64,000 nucleotides of DNA, from assembly GCA_016839165.1 (NCBI GenBank), contig CP069300.1:5580001-5644000 (forward strand). Reading direction: 5' to 3'. The notes under the pieces were generated by a model that was given only the letters and a program-made list of their open reading frames with translations, searched no databases and was not told where the DNA came from. Shown piece by piece: positions 42,528 through 49,775 of the stretch; position 1 is the first letter of the stretch; every line of letters starts with the position of its first letter. Made by a program: the position numbers and the translations under genes. Origin of the DNA: Bradyrhizobium sp. PSBB068. GTDB lineage: Bacteria > Pseudomonadota > Alphaproteobacteria > Rhizobiales > Xanthobacteraceae.

Positions 42528-43715
42528 TCACTTGCCGCCGCATGGTGTCGGCTGCACCGGATTCTGCGTATCGTCGTAGGCGCAGAACGGGATCGACCAG
42601 ACAAAATCCGCCGAGGTCGTGAAGCGCGTGAGACCTGGCTTGCCCTCGAAGATCGGCGGCTGGCTTGAGAACTTCCAGTACCATTCCGGCAACAACGGCC
42701 CGAGCGGGCCGATCGGACCGTTCGGGCCGAACGAGAGGAATCCGGCCTGCGACGACGGCGTGCCGTCGGCCTTGAAGACCGCGCGGCCGTGGCAGGTGAT
42801 GCAGGACGAGGTCGCGACGAAGCCATCCTCGGTGACGGAATTGCCGACCCTGATGTCGAGCCCGACATTGTCGGTAAAATCGGTTTGGGATCCCTTCAGG
42901 CAGTAATTGCTGTAGACGGGATCGATGTCGGCGCTCGATAGCATCGCCGCCAATGCGGGCGTCTTCGCGCAATCCGGATAACCCTGGCCGGCGGTGCGGT
43001 TGGACGGCACGAACGCGGTCTGCGCACCGAAATTGTCGCGGCAGCCGATGATGTCGCAGCGGCTCGGATTGAACCGGTGCTCGAACGTCGCCCAGGTCCA
43101 GTTCGGGACCTGCTTGCTGATCACATGCATCGAGACCAGGGCGTATTGCACGCCGTCCGCGCTGTTGACGTGATAAAGCTGCGGCACCTGCGCCACCGTC
43201 ACCTTGTTGTGGGTGAATTGCGGAATGCCACTGACCGGCACCCAATTGCCCTTCACCTCGACGGAGTCGACCGGAAACGACAGCGTCTTGCCGAACGCGG
43301 CCTTGAGGCCCGACCGCTTGTAGAGATTGTTCTGCACGATGAAGTCGAACGTCGGCTTGTTGTGCCGCGCTTCCTCCATCTGCCCCTGCCCGGCGCCCGG
43401 CGGCAGCGCCGGCAGCAATCCGCCGCTCTGCTGCACGCCTTCTTGCGCCACCTGCGGCAGGATCGGCGGGCGCAACGCCGGCGGCGTCGCGGCCGCGGGA
43501 AACTGCGGATTGGGCTGGAACAGGTCGGTATCGCTCGCCCAGGTCTCGAAGGTCGAATTGCTGCCGCCGGCGCGGGTATTGGCCTGGATGAAGAGCTGCC
43601 AGGCGACCTGATCCGGCGCGGTCATGGCCGGATTCGACGGCGATTGCGCCGCGGCCGGAACGGCGGGAAGCGCAAACAGACTACAAAGGAGCAGCGCGTC
43701 GATCGACCTTCTCAT
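42528..43715 (-). CDS. Secreted protein with one CXXCH haem motif
   Basis: A 395-residue exported protein (signal peptide LLLCSLFALPAVPAAAQ) of no family I can name. It starts its mature part with PDQVAWQLFIQANTRAGGSN. Near residue 310 it has SSCITCHGRAVFKAD, a single c-type haem attachment site, so it may carry one haem in the periplasm. Four other cysteines (CDIIGC, DCAKT, YCLKG) may pair. WKFSSQPPIFEGKPGLTRFT follows the haem. The ATG at 43715 has GGAG seven bases upstream. Its stop lies ten bases before the sedolisin start, so the two are surely co-transcribed. Confidence 0.72.
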   Translation of the reverse strand: MRRSIDALLLCSLFALPAVPAAAQSPSNPAMTAPDQVAWQLFIQANTRAGGSNSTFETWASDTDLFQPNPQFPAAATPPALRPPILPQVAQEGVQQSGGLLPALPPGAGQGQMEEARHNKPTFDFIVQNNLYKRSGLKAAFGKTLSFPVDSVEVKGNWVPVSGIPQFTHNKVTVAQVPQLYHVNSADGVQYALVSMHVISKQVPNWTWATFEHRFNPSRCDIIGCRDNFGAQTAFVPSNRTAGQGYPDCAKTPALAAMLSSADIDPVYSNYCLKGSQTDFTDNVGLDIRVGNSVTEDGFVATSSCITCHGRAVFKADGTPSSQAGFLSFGPNGPIGPLGPLLPEWYWKFSSQPPIFEGKPGLTRFTTSADFVWSIPFCAYDDTQNPVQPTPCGGK

Positions 43716-43735
43716 CTTTGCTCTCCAAATCGGGT

Positions 43736-43993
43736 TCAAGGTTGGAATCCGTCCCCCATCCAGCGCGCATAGAGATCGAGCGGGTCCTGCAACCAGCGGT
43801 GACCGGGCGGCATGAAGCCGGACGACAGCGCGGCGAAGACGCGGCGTGCATTGGCATGATCGGCAAAATCACCATTGCCGGCCGGGTCGCAGATCCAGTC
43901 GGCGTCGCTGAGCCGAACCCCCTTCGGCGTCATGCAGGCGATGTCGCCCGGTCGAAACATCGGCAGGATGTCGTTGCCAAAGCTGGTCGTCAT
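43736..43993 (-). CDS. Small hypothetical protein upstream of the haem protein
   Basis: A product of 85 residues from ATG 43993 (or about 99 from ATG 44035). Sequence includes NDILPMFRPGDIACMTPKGV, RLSDADWICDPAGNGDFADH and YARWMGDGFQP. It has no signal peptide and no family I know. The phrase FRPGDIACMTPKGV reads like the start of a substrate or co-substrate binding protein. It ends 20 bases before the haem-protein gene and probably starts that operon. Confidence 0.65.
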   Translation of the reverse strand: MTTSFGNDILPMFRPGDIACMTPKGVRLSDADWICDPAGNGDFADHANARRVFAALSSGFMPPGHRWLQDPLDLYARWMGDGFQP

Positions 43994-44214
43994 CGGGATC
44001 ACCGAACCCTTCGCGACATGCACTTCTGGTTGCATATCGTATAAACGACCATCGCACAGGCCGCTGTGAAGCGGCTCACACCGCCGCGCAGCAATTTTTC
44101 CACCGGTCCGCGCACGCCGATGCCCACAAGCCGGGGGACCCTTCGAACCCAAACTTCGCGAATTGCGACCAATCAGCTATAGGATGACCATCTGGGGCAA
44201 TTCGGGCGCATCAC

Positions 44215-44619
44215 ATGATCCTGCAATCCCTCGCCGGCCTGCCGGCGTTCCTGGTCTATTTCTGCACGGCGCTGATCGCCGTGGTCGCCTATCTGTTCGT
44301 CTACACGCGCGTCACGCCGCATGACGAATTCCAGCTGATCCGCGACAACGATCCGGCGGCAGCGATTGCGCTCGGCCTCAGCCTGCTCGGCTTCGTGCTG
44401 CCGGTGGTCAGCGCTATCGCCCATTCCGCCAATGTGATCGACTGTCTGATCTGGAGCATCATCGCGCTGATCGTGCAGATCATCGTCTATTACATCGTGA
44501 AGATCCCGGTGCCGAACCTGTCGGCGCGGATCGCCTCCGGCGAAATGGCGGCGGCGATCTGGCTCGGGCTGTCCTCGCTCGCCGCAGGTGCGCTGAACGC
44601 GGCCTGCATGATCTACTGA
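44215..44619 (+). CDS. DUF350 membrane protein, YjfL-like
   Basis: A 134-residue inner-membrane protein with four hydrophobic helices: AFLVYFCTALIAVVAYLFVY, AAIALGLSLLGFVLPVVSAI, SIIALIVQIIVYYIV and AAAIWLGLSSLAAGALNAAC. The DUF350 (UPF0719) family includes Escherichia coli YjfL. In Escherichia coli yjfL lies with yjfM (DUF1190) and yjfC (a glutathionylspermidine-synthase homologue), and the same order is seen here (44215, 44636, 45417), so these genes form a conserved envelope-linked module of unknown role. The gene is divergent from the sedolisin operon. Confidence 0.87.
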   Translation: MILQSLAGLPAFLVYFCTALIAVVAYLFVYTRVTPHDEFQLIRDNDPAAAIALGLSLLGFVLPVVSAIAHSANVIDCLIWSIIALIVQIIVYYIVKIPVPNLSARIASGEMAAAIWLGLSSLAAGALNAACMIY

Positions 44620-44635
44620 GCCATTGAGCCGAACC

Positions 44636-45055
44636 ATGGCGCGCAAACCAAACCCGGAATTCGGCAAACGGCGGCCGGTGGTGCCGGCGGTACCGCCGCG
44701 GCCCGATCCGCCCTCCAAGCGGTCCAATCATGTCGCGCTGCTGATGATGGGCACGCTCGCGGTCGGCAGTGGCGCCTACGCGCTGATGCCGCGGCAGAAT
44801 TGCCAGCCGATCCCGCCGACGCCGCCGGGCGTCACCACGCCGGCCGTCCCGCAACCCGGCGCCGATTGCACGCAGCGCAGCTCGTCGTCCGGATCGGGCG
44901 GCGGTGGCAGCGGTGGCGGCTCGCGCAGCAGCTTCTACAGCGGAAGCTCGTCGTCGGGCGGCTCTTCATCCTCGTCAAGCTCGTCGTCAAGCTCGTCAGT
45001 GAGCCGCGGCGGCTTCGGCTCGTTCGCGCATGCATTCGGCTTCGGCGGCGGCTGA
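44636..45055 (+). CDS. Low-complexity Ser/Gly-rich protein in the YjfM position
   Basis: A 139-residue protein with a Pro-rich N-terminus, one hydrophobic helix (NHVALLMMGTLAVGSGAYAL), cysteines in PRQNCQPIP and GADCTQR, and then a long run of serine and glycine (SGSGGGGSGGGSRSSFYSGS and a pure serine stretch) that ends in RGGFGSFAHAFGFGGG. The place in the operon and the C-x..C pattern followed by a flexible Ser/Gly tail match DUF1190/YjfM-type proteins. The ATG at 44636 is preferred to 44624. It starts 16 bases behind the DUF350 gene. Confidence 0.72.
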   Translation: MARKPNPEFGKRRPVVPAVPPRPDPPSKRSNHVALLMMGTLAVGSGAYALMPRQNCQPIPPTPPGVTTPAVPQPGADCTQRSSSSGSGGGGSGGGSRSSFYSGSSSSGGSSSSSSSSSSSSVSRGGFGSFAHAFGFGGG

Positions 45056-45163
45056 TGAGCACATTGGCGTGTCGTCGCGTGCTTTCGCTTGCCCGGCAAT
45101 CAGAGCTGATGGAAACTCGGCGCGGCTCCGCAAATGGCAGGGCGGAAGGTAGGGATCGCGTCG

Positions 45164-45385
45164 ATGAAGCGCTCACGCCGGGTCTGGCTGAAACTGATGG
45201 GGAGCGTCGCGATCGGCGCAGCTTCGATCGGGCTGACGCCGGCTCACGCCCGCAGCCGTCATCACCATGCCGGACACAAAACGAAGCGCGATCCGGAGCA
45301 AGTGTCGGTGTCGCCCTCCGGCGGCTTCGGCGGCGCGCCGCGCGGCCTCGCCCATTTCGGCCATCCGTCGCATGGTGGCGGCTGA
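45164..45385 (+). CDS. Small protein with a twin-arginine-like signal
   Basis: A 73-residue protein beginning MKRSRRVWLKLMGSVAIGAA. SRRVWLK matches the twin-arginine consensus SRRxFLK except for W in place of F, and a hydrophobic segment ending THPAHA-like (IGLTPAHA) follows, so export by the Tat system is plausible. The mature part is short and His/Gly-rich (RSRHHHAGHKTKRD, GGFGGAPRGLAHFGHPSHGG) and might bind metal. It sits between the YjfM-like and YjfC-like genes, in the operon. Family unknown. Confidence 0.65.
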   Translation: MKRSRRVWLKLMGSVAIGAASIGLTPAHARSRHHHAGHKTKRDPEQVSVSPSGGFGGAPRGLAHFGHPSHGGG

Positions 45386-45416
45386 TACGAGGCTGAGTAG
45401 CGATCAGGTCCCCTTC

Positions 45417-46574
45417 ATGCAACGCATCGCATGTCCCGAGCGCGACGACTGGCAGGCCACCGCCGAGAGCGTCGGCTTCACCTTCCATACCATCGAAGGC
45501 GAACGCTACTGGGACGAGCGCGCCTACTACGCTTTCACGCTCGACGAGATCGAGCGTTCGATCGAGGCGCCGACCGGCGAGATCGATGCGATGTGCCTCG
45601 AGCTCGCCGGACGCGCGGTCAGGGATGAGCGCTATCTGCGCCGGCTCAAGATTCCGGAGGCGTTCTGGGACCTGATCGCGGCGAGCTGGCGCCGCAGGGA
45701 TCCAAGCCTCTACGGCCGGCTCGACCTCAGCTTCGACGGCAGCAGCCCGGCCAAGCTGCTCGAATACAATGCCGACACGCCGACCTCGATCTTCGAGGCG
45801 GCGGTGTTTCAGTGGACCTGGCTCGAGCAGGCGATCGCGCGCAACATCATCCCGAAACGCGCCGACCAGTTCAACTCGATCCACGAGCGGTTGATCGAAG
45901 CCTGGAAGACCATCGGCGCCAACCATCCGCTGCATCTCACCGGATTGACCGGCAATGCCGAGGACGCCGGCACGCTTGCTTATCTCGAGGACACCGCGGC
46001 GCAGGCCGGGCTGAAGACCACGCTGCTCGACATCGAGGAGATCGGGCTGCGCGATGACGGCCAGTTCGTCGACCTCGACGAAAGCCTGATCGCACTCGCC
46101 TTCAAGCTCTATCCATGGGAGTGGATGTTTCACGACGCATTCGGCAAGAACCTCAGCTCGGCGCCGACGCAATGGATCGAGCCGCCTTGGAAGGCGATCC
46201 TGTCCAACAAGGGCATCTTGCCACTGTTGTGGGAGATGTTTCCGGGCCATCCCAACTTGCTGCCGGCCTGGTTCGACGACGACCCGCAGGCCGCGCAGCT
46301 AGGCACCTCCTTCGTGCGCAAGCCGATCTATTCGCGCGAGGGCGCCAATGTCGAACTGGTCAGCGCCGGCGTCACGCTGGTCGCCGAGCAAGGCCCCTAC
46401 GGCGCCGAAGGCTTCATCCGCCAGGCGCTGGCGCCGCTGCCTAATTTCTCCGGCCAGTATCCGGTGCTCGGAAGCTGGCTGGTCGACCACACGCCCTGCG
46501 GGCTCTCGATCCGCGAAGATGAAAATCCGATCACCGGCAACACCTCGCGCTTCCTGCCGCACGCGATTTTGTAG
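45417..46574 (+). CDS. Glutathionylspermidine synthase family protein, YjfC-like
   Basis: A 385-residue ATP-grasp protein of the C-terminal glutathionylspermidine-synthetase family, length close to the 387 of Escherichia coli YjfC. Shared landmarks are RRRDPSLYGRLDLSFDG, KLLEYNADTPTS, YPWEWMFHDAFG, WKAILSNKGILPLLWEMFPG, FVRKPIYSREGANVEL and IREDENPITGNTSRFLPH. Such proteins lack the amidase half of the bifunctional enzyme, and the true product is not known; an ATP-dependent peptide or polyamine ligation is likely. The ATG at 45417 is taken; 45372 would overlap the preceding gene by 14 bases. Confidence 0.9.
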   Translation: MQRIACPERDDWQATAESVGFTFHTIEGERYWDERAYYAFTLDEIERSIEAPTGEIDAMCLELAGRAVRDERYLRRLKIPEAFWDLIAASWRRRDPSLYGRLDLSFDGSSPAKLLEYNADTPTSIFEAAVFQWTWLEQAIARNIIPKRADQFNSIHERLIEAWKTIGANHPLHLTGLTGNAEDAGTLAYLEDTAAQAGLKTTLLDIEEIGLRDDGQFVDLDESLIALAFKLYPWEWMFHDAFGKNLSSAPTQWIEPPWKAILSNKGILPLLWEMFPGHPNLLPAWFDDDPQAAQLGTSFVRKPIYSREGANVELVSAGVTLVAEQGPYGAEGFIRQALAPLPNFSGQYPVLGSWLVDHTPCGLSIREDENPITGNTSRFLPHAIL

Positions 46575-46604
46575 CCGGAAGCAGTTGAAGCAAGCGCGAT
46601 CCTT

Positions 46605-46735
46605 TCCCGTCATCCTTGAGGTGCGAGCGGAGCGAGCCTCGAAGGATGCACGGCCCGGCTGGTGGCCGTCGACCCTTCGAGACGCCGCTTCGCGGCTCCT
46701 CAGGGTCACGGAACGCGCAGAGTTGCGCTTCCCGG
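46605..46735. repeat. Dispersed repeat TCATCCTTGAGG
   Basis: GTCATCCTTGAGGTGCGAGC opens it and CCTCGAAGGATGCACGGCC follows; CGACCCTTCGAGACGCC and GCGGCTCCTCAGGGTCACG close it as a rough complement of the left half. A related copy lies at 12245-12305. It lies between the convergent YjfC-like and cheR genes. Confidence 0.75.
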
Positions 46736-46755
46736 TCTAGAGAGATCCAGTCAAG

Positions 46756-47628
46756 TCACCGCGCAGCGGACGCGACCGCCTTCAGCACATGCAACGCGGC
46801 TCCGGCGCGCGCGACCGGGGCGGTGCTGGGCTGATAGAGCCCGCGGCGGTCGGGATACGGCCGGAACAAATTGGTGATGCCGACCACGGATTCCGCCGCG
46901 CCTAGCGCCAGCACGCCGTCAGGCTCGAGCATCCGAGAGATCTTGCCGAAGATGCCCGCCTTGGTCTGCTGATCGAAATAGATCAGCACGTTGCGGCAGA
47001 AGATCACGTCGAAGGTGCCGAGATGCGAGATGTCCTGCAGCAGGTTGAGCTGGCGATGCTGCACCATGCCGCGGATATCGGCGTTGAGCTGCCAGAGCTC
47101 GCCCTGCTGCTTGAAATACTTCAGCAGCAGCTGGATCGGCAGGCCGCGCTGCACCTCGAACTGGCTGAACAGGCCGGCCTTGGACTTTTCCAGCACCGCC
47201 TGCGACAGGTCGGTCGCGACGATCTCGATGCGCCAGCCCGCGAACAGCGCGGTCATCTCCTTCAGCAGCATCGCGATCGAATACGGCTCCTGCCCGGTCG
47301 ACGATGCCGCGCACCAGATCCGCAGGCTGCGGCGCGCCGCGCGCGCCTGTGCCAGCGCCGGCAGCACTGCGTCCTTCAGATGATCGAACGGGATCTTGTC
47401 GCGGAAGAAGAAGGTCTCGTTGGTGGTCATCGCTTCGACCACCTCCGAGGTCAGCGCCTCGGCGCCGCCCTTCATCTTCTGGACCAGCTCGGGAATGCCG
47501 GCAAGGTTCGACCTGCGCGCCAGCGGCAGCAGGCGGCTCTCGACCAGATATTGCTTATCGCTCGACAGATCGAGCCCAGAACGTTCCTTCAGAAGCTTAC
47601 GCAGATACTCGTAGTCCAGCGGCGTCAC
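46756..47628 (-). CDS. cheR: Chemotaxis methyltransferase CheR
   Basis: A 290-residue S-adenosylmethionine-dependent methyltransferase that methylates glutamates of chemoreceptors. The N-terminal helical domain starts [20 protein letters not shown] and carries [20 protein letters not shown]; the SAM fold has [20 protein letters not shown] and [18 protein letters not shown]. The start is the GTG at 47628, which overlaps the cheB stop (GTGA), so the frame upstream of it is not used. Last gene of the chemotaxis operon. Confidence 0.95.
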   Translation of the reverse strand: MTPLDYEYLRKLLKERSGLDLSSDKQYLVESRLLPLARRSNLAGIPELVQKMKGGAEALTSEVVEAMTTNETFFFRDKIPFDHLKDAVLPALAQARAARRSLRIWCAASSTGQEPYSIAMLLKEMTALFAGWRIEIVATDLSQAVLEKSKAGLFSQFEVQRGLPIQLLLKYFKQQGELWQLNADIRGMVQHRQLNLLQDISHLGTFDVIFCRNVLIYFDQQTKAGIFGKISRMLEPDGVLALGAAESVVGITNLFRPYPDRRGLYQPSTAPVARAGAALHVLKAVASAAR

Positions 47629-48791
47629 GAACGGTCTCCGGCAAACACGCGAACAAGCTTCGACGCGATCTGATTGAGCGGCAACACCGCGGCGCAGATC
47701 CCGGCATTGACCGCAGCACCAGGCATGCCCCACACCACGCTGGTGGCTTCATCCTGGGCGATCACGCTGCCGCCGGCGGCGACGATGTCCTTGCCGCCGC
47801 GCATGCCGTCGGAGCCCATGCCGGTCAGGATCACCGACATGATGCTGCCCTGCCAGACATCAATGGCGGAGGTGAACATCGGGTCCACCGCGGGCTTGCA
47901 GAAGTTGACCGGCGGCCCGTCGTCGAGCGCGATGGTGGCGTCGATGCCGTGGCGGACGATGCGCATGTGGCGCGCTCCGGGCGCCAGATAGATCCGGCCC
48001 GGCTTGATGCTCTCACCGTCGATCCCCTCATGCGCCGGCCGCTTGCTGGCGCGCGCCAGGTGCTCGGCGAGAATCGTGGTGAAGGTCGGCGGCATGTGCT
48101 GGGTGATCAGCACCGGGACGCGATCGATCACCGCACCGATCTCCGCGACCAGCGACATCAGCGCCTGCGGGCCGCCGGTGGAGGAGCCGATCAGCAGCAC
48201 CTTCGGCTGCAGCAGGCCGAACGAACGGCGCGCGATTGGGGCCGACGCCGTGGGCGCTGCAGCCGGAGCCGCCGGACGCGATTTGTCGTGACCGGGCGCC
48301 AGCGGCGGACTTACCGTCGTGTGCACGGTGCTGCGCCGCGCCTTGGCGCCGAGATGACGGATCTTCTGGATCAGATCGTGGCGGAAGGTTTCGGCCGCGG
48401 TGGCCTCGCGCGTGCTCTCCGGCTTCGGAATGTAGTCGGACGCACCGAGCGACAGCGCCTTCAGGCTGATCTCGGCATTGCGGCGGGTCAGCGTGGAGGC
48501 CATGATCACGATGAGATCGCGCTTCTTCGCCAGCAGCTGCGGCAGCGCCGAGATGCCATCGAGGTCGGGCATCTCGATGTCGAGCACCGCGACGTCGGGA
48601 TTGATGCGATCGAGCTGGTTGACGGCATCGAGGCCGGTGCGCAGCGAAGCCACGACCTCCATGTCGGGCTCGGCACCGATCCAGCGCGAGATCATCCCGC
48701 GGATCACCACGGAATCGTCGACCACCATCACCCGCACCTTGTCGGTTCGGGTCGATGTCGGGACCGCAGAACTTGTCAACGCAACACTCAT
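47625..48791 (-). CDS. cheB: Chemotaxis protein methylesterase CheB
   Basis: A 388-residue response regulator with an N-terminal receiver domain ([19 protein letters not shown], acceptor Asp71 in [14 protein letters not shown]) and a C-terminal methylesterase. The catalytic triad is Ser in [18 protein letters not shown], His in [18 protein letters not shown] and Asp in [16 protein letters not shown]. When phosphorylated by CheA it removes receptor methyl groups. The linker (about 150-185) is Ala/Pro-rich and long. Starts 76 bases after the cheY stop. Confidence 0.96.
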   Translation of the reverse strand: MSVALTSSAVPTSTRTDKVRVMVVDDSVVIRGMISRWIGAEPDMEVVASLRTGLDAVNQLDRINPDVAVLDIEMPDLDGISALPQLLAKKRDLIVIMASTLTRRNAEISLKALSLGASDYIPKPESTREATAAETFRHDLIQKIRHLGAKARRSTVHTTVSPPLAPGHDKSRPAAPAAAPTASAPIARRSFGLLQPKVLLIGSSTGGPQALMSLVAEIGAVIDRVPVLITQHMPPTFTTILAEHLARASKRPAHEGIDGESIKPGRIYLAPGARHMRIVRHGIDATIALDDGPPVNFCKPAVDPMFTSAIDVWQGSIMSVILTGMGSDGMRGGKDIVAAGGSVIAQDEATSVVWGMPGAAVNAGICAAVLPLNQIASKLVRVFAGDRS

Positions 48792-48867
48792 GACTTCACC
48801 AGCGACGCAACACGACGCACAACAACCGTTGAGCCGAAGGCTTCTGCCGCCGGATCGAACAGTGAAC

Positions 48868-49233
48868 CTAGATAAGCCCGACTTCCTGGAACTTCGCGGT
48901 GACGATGTCCCGGTCGAACGGCTTCATGATGTATTCGTTGGCACCGGCATGCAGCGCGCGGGCGATATGCGCGACGTCATTCTCGGTGGTGCAGAACACG
49001 ACCTTGGGCTGATCGCCGCCGGGCATGCGGCGGAGATTGCCGAGAAACTCGTAGCCGTCCATCACGGGCATGTTCCAGTCGAGCAGCACGGCCTCGGGCA
49101 TCGCGCGCTTGCACGCCTCGAGCGCTTTCGCGCCGTCCTCAGCCTCGACGATCGTGAAATCGAGCCCTTCCAGGATACGGCGGGCGACCTTGCGAATGAC
49201 GCTTGAGTCATCGACAACAAGACAGGTTCTCAT
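48868..49233 (-). CDS. cheY: Chemotaxis response regulator CheY
   Basis: A 121-residue single-domain receiver that carries the signal from CheA to the flagellar motor. Acidic pocket [13 protein letters not shown], phosphate acceptor Asp52 in [18 protein letters not shown], conserved Thr in [13 protein letters not shown] and Lys in [12 protein letters not shown]. The ATG at 49233 has GGAAGGTGAGG upstream; a frame start at 49254 is also ATG but would add a short basic tail. Confidence 0.95.
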   Translation of the reverse strand: MRTCLVVDDSSVIRKVARRILEGLDFTIVEAEDGAKALEACKRAMPEAVLLDWNMPVMDGYEFLGNLRRMPGGDQPKVVFCTTENDVAHIARALHAGANEYIMKPFDRDIVTAKFQEVGLI

Positions 49234-49296
49234 CTGCGACCTCACCTTCCTCATCCCCGGGGGGACGTTTCAGTTCTTCAATTCTGTCGGCCCGTC

Positions 49297-49761
49297 TCAG
49301 GCCGCCTTGGCATCAGGCACCAGTTCAAGCACGCGATCGACATCGAGGACGACCATGAGCTGGCCGTCGAGCCGGTGGACGCCGCCGGCGAGCTTGGCCA
49401 TGCGGAGATCGAGATTGACCGGGTTGTCCTCGCGGCTGTCGTCGGGCAGCCGCAGCACCTCGCCGATCTGGTCGATCAGGAGGCCATAGGATTCGCCGCG
49501 CTGGTCGACGCCGACCGCCATCGGCTTGCCGTCGTCGGCCTTCGGCAGCCCGAGCCGGGCGCGCATGTCGACCACGGTGACGATGCGGCCGCGCAAATTG
49601 AGCACGCCGGCGATCTCGCTGGAGGCCAGCGGCACCCGCGTCAGCCGCTCCGGCATGAACACATCCTGCACCCGCGAGATCGGCAGCCCGAACAGCTGCC
49701 CGCCGATCACAGCGGTGACGTACTCGGCCATCGCGCCTTCACTGGTCTCGGTCTTGGTCAT
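49297..49761 (-). CDS. cheW: Chemotaxis coupling protein CheW
   Basis: A 154-residue scaffold that links chemoreceptors to CheA. The CheW fold is seen in EYVTAVIGGQLFGLPISRVQ, the receptor-contact block IAGVLNLRGRIVTVVDMRAR, and YGLLIDQIGEVLRL. The ATG at 49761 lies 14 bases after the cheA stop, with AAGGA ten bases before it. Note that CheA here also contains its own tandem CheW-like domains. Confidence 0.94.
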   Translation of the reverse strand: MTKTETSEGAMAEYVTAVIGGQLFGLPISRVQDVFMPERLTRVPLASSEIAGVLNLRGRIVTVVDMRARLGLPKADDGKPMAVGVDQRGESYGLLIDQIGEVLRLPDDSREDNPVNLDLRMAKLAGGVHRLDGQLMVVLDVDRVLELVPDAKAA

Positions 49762-49775
49762 CAATGCTGTTTCCT

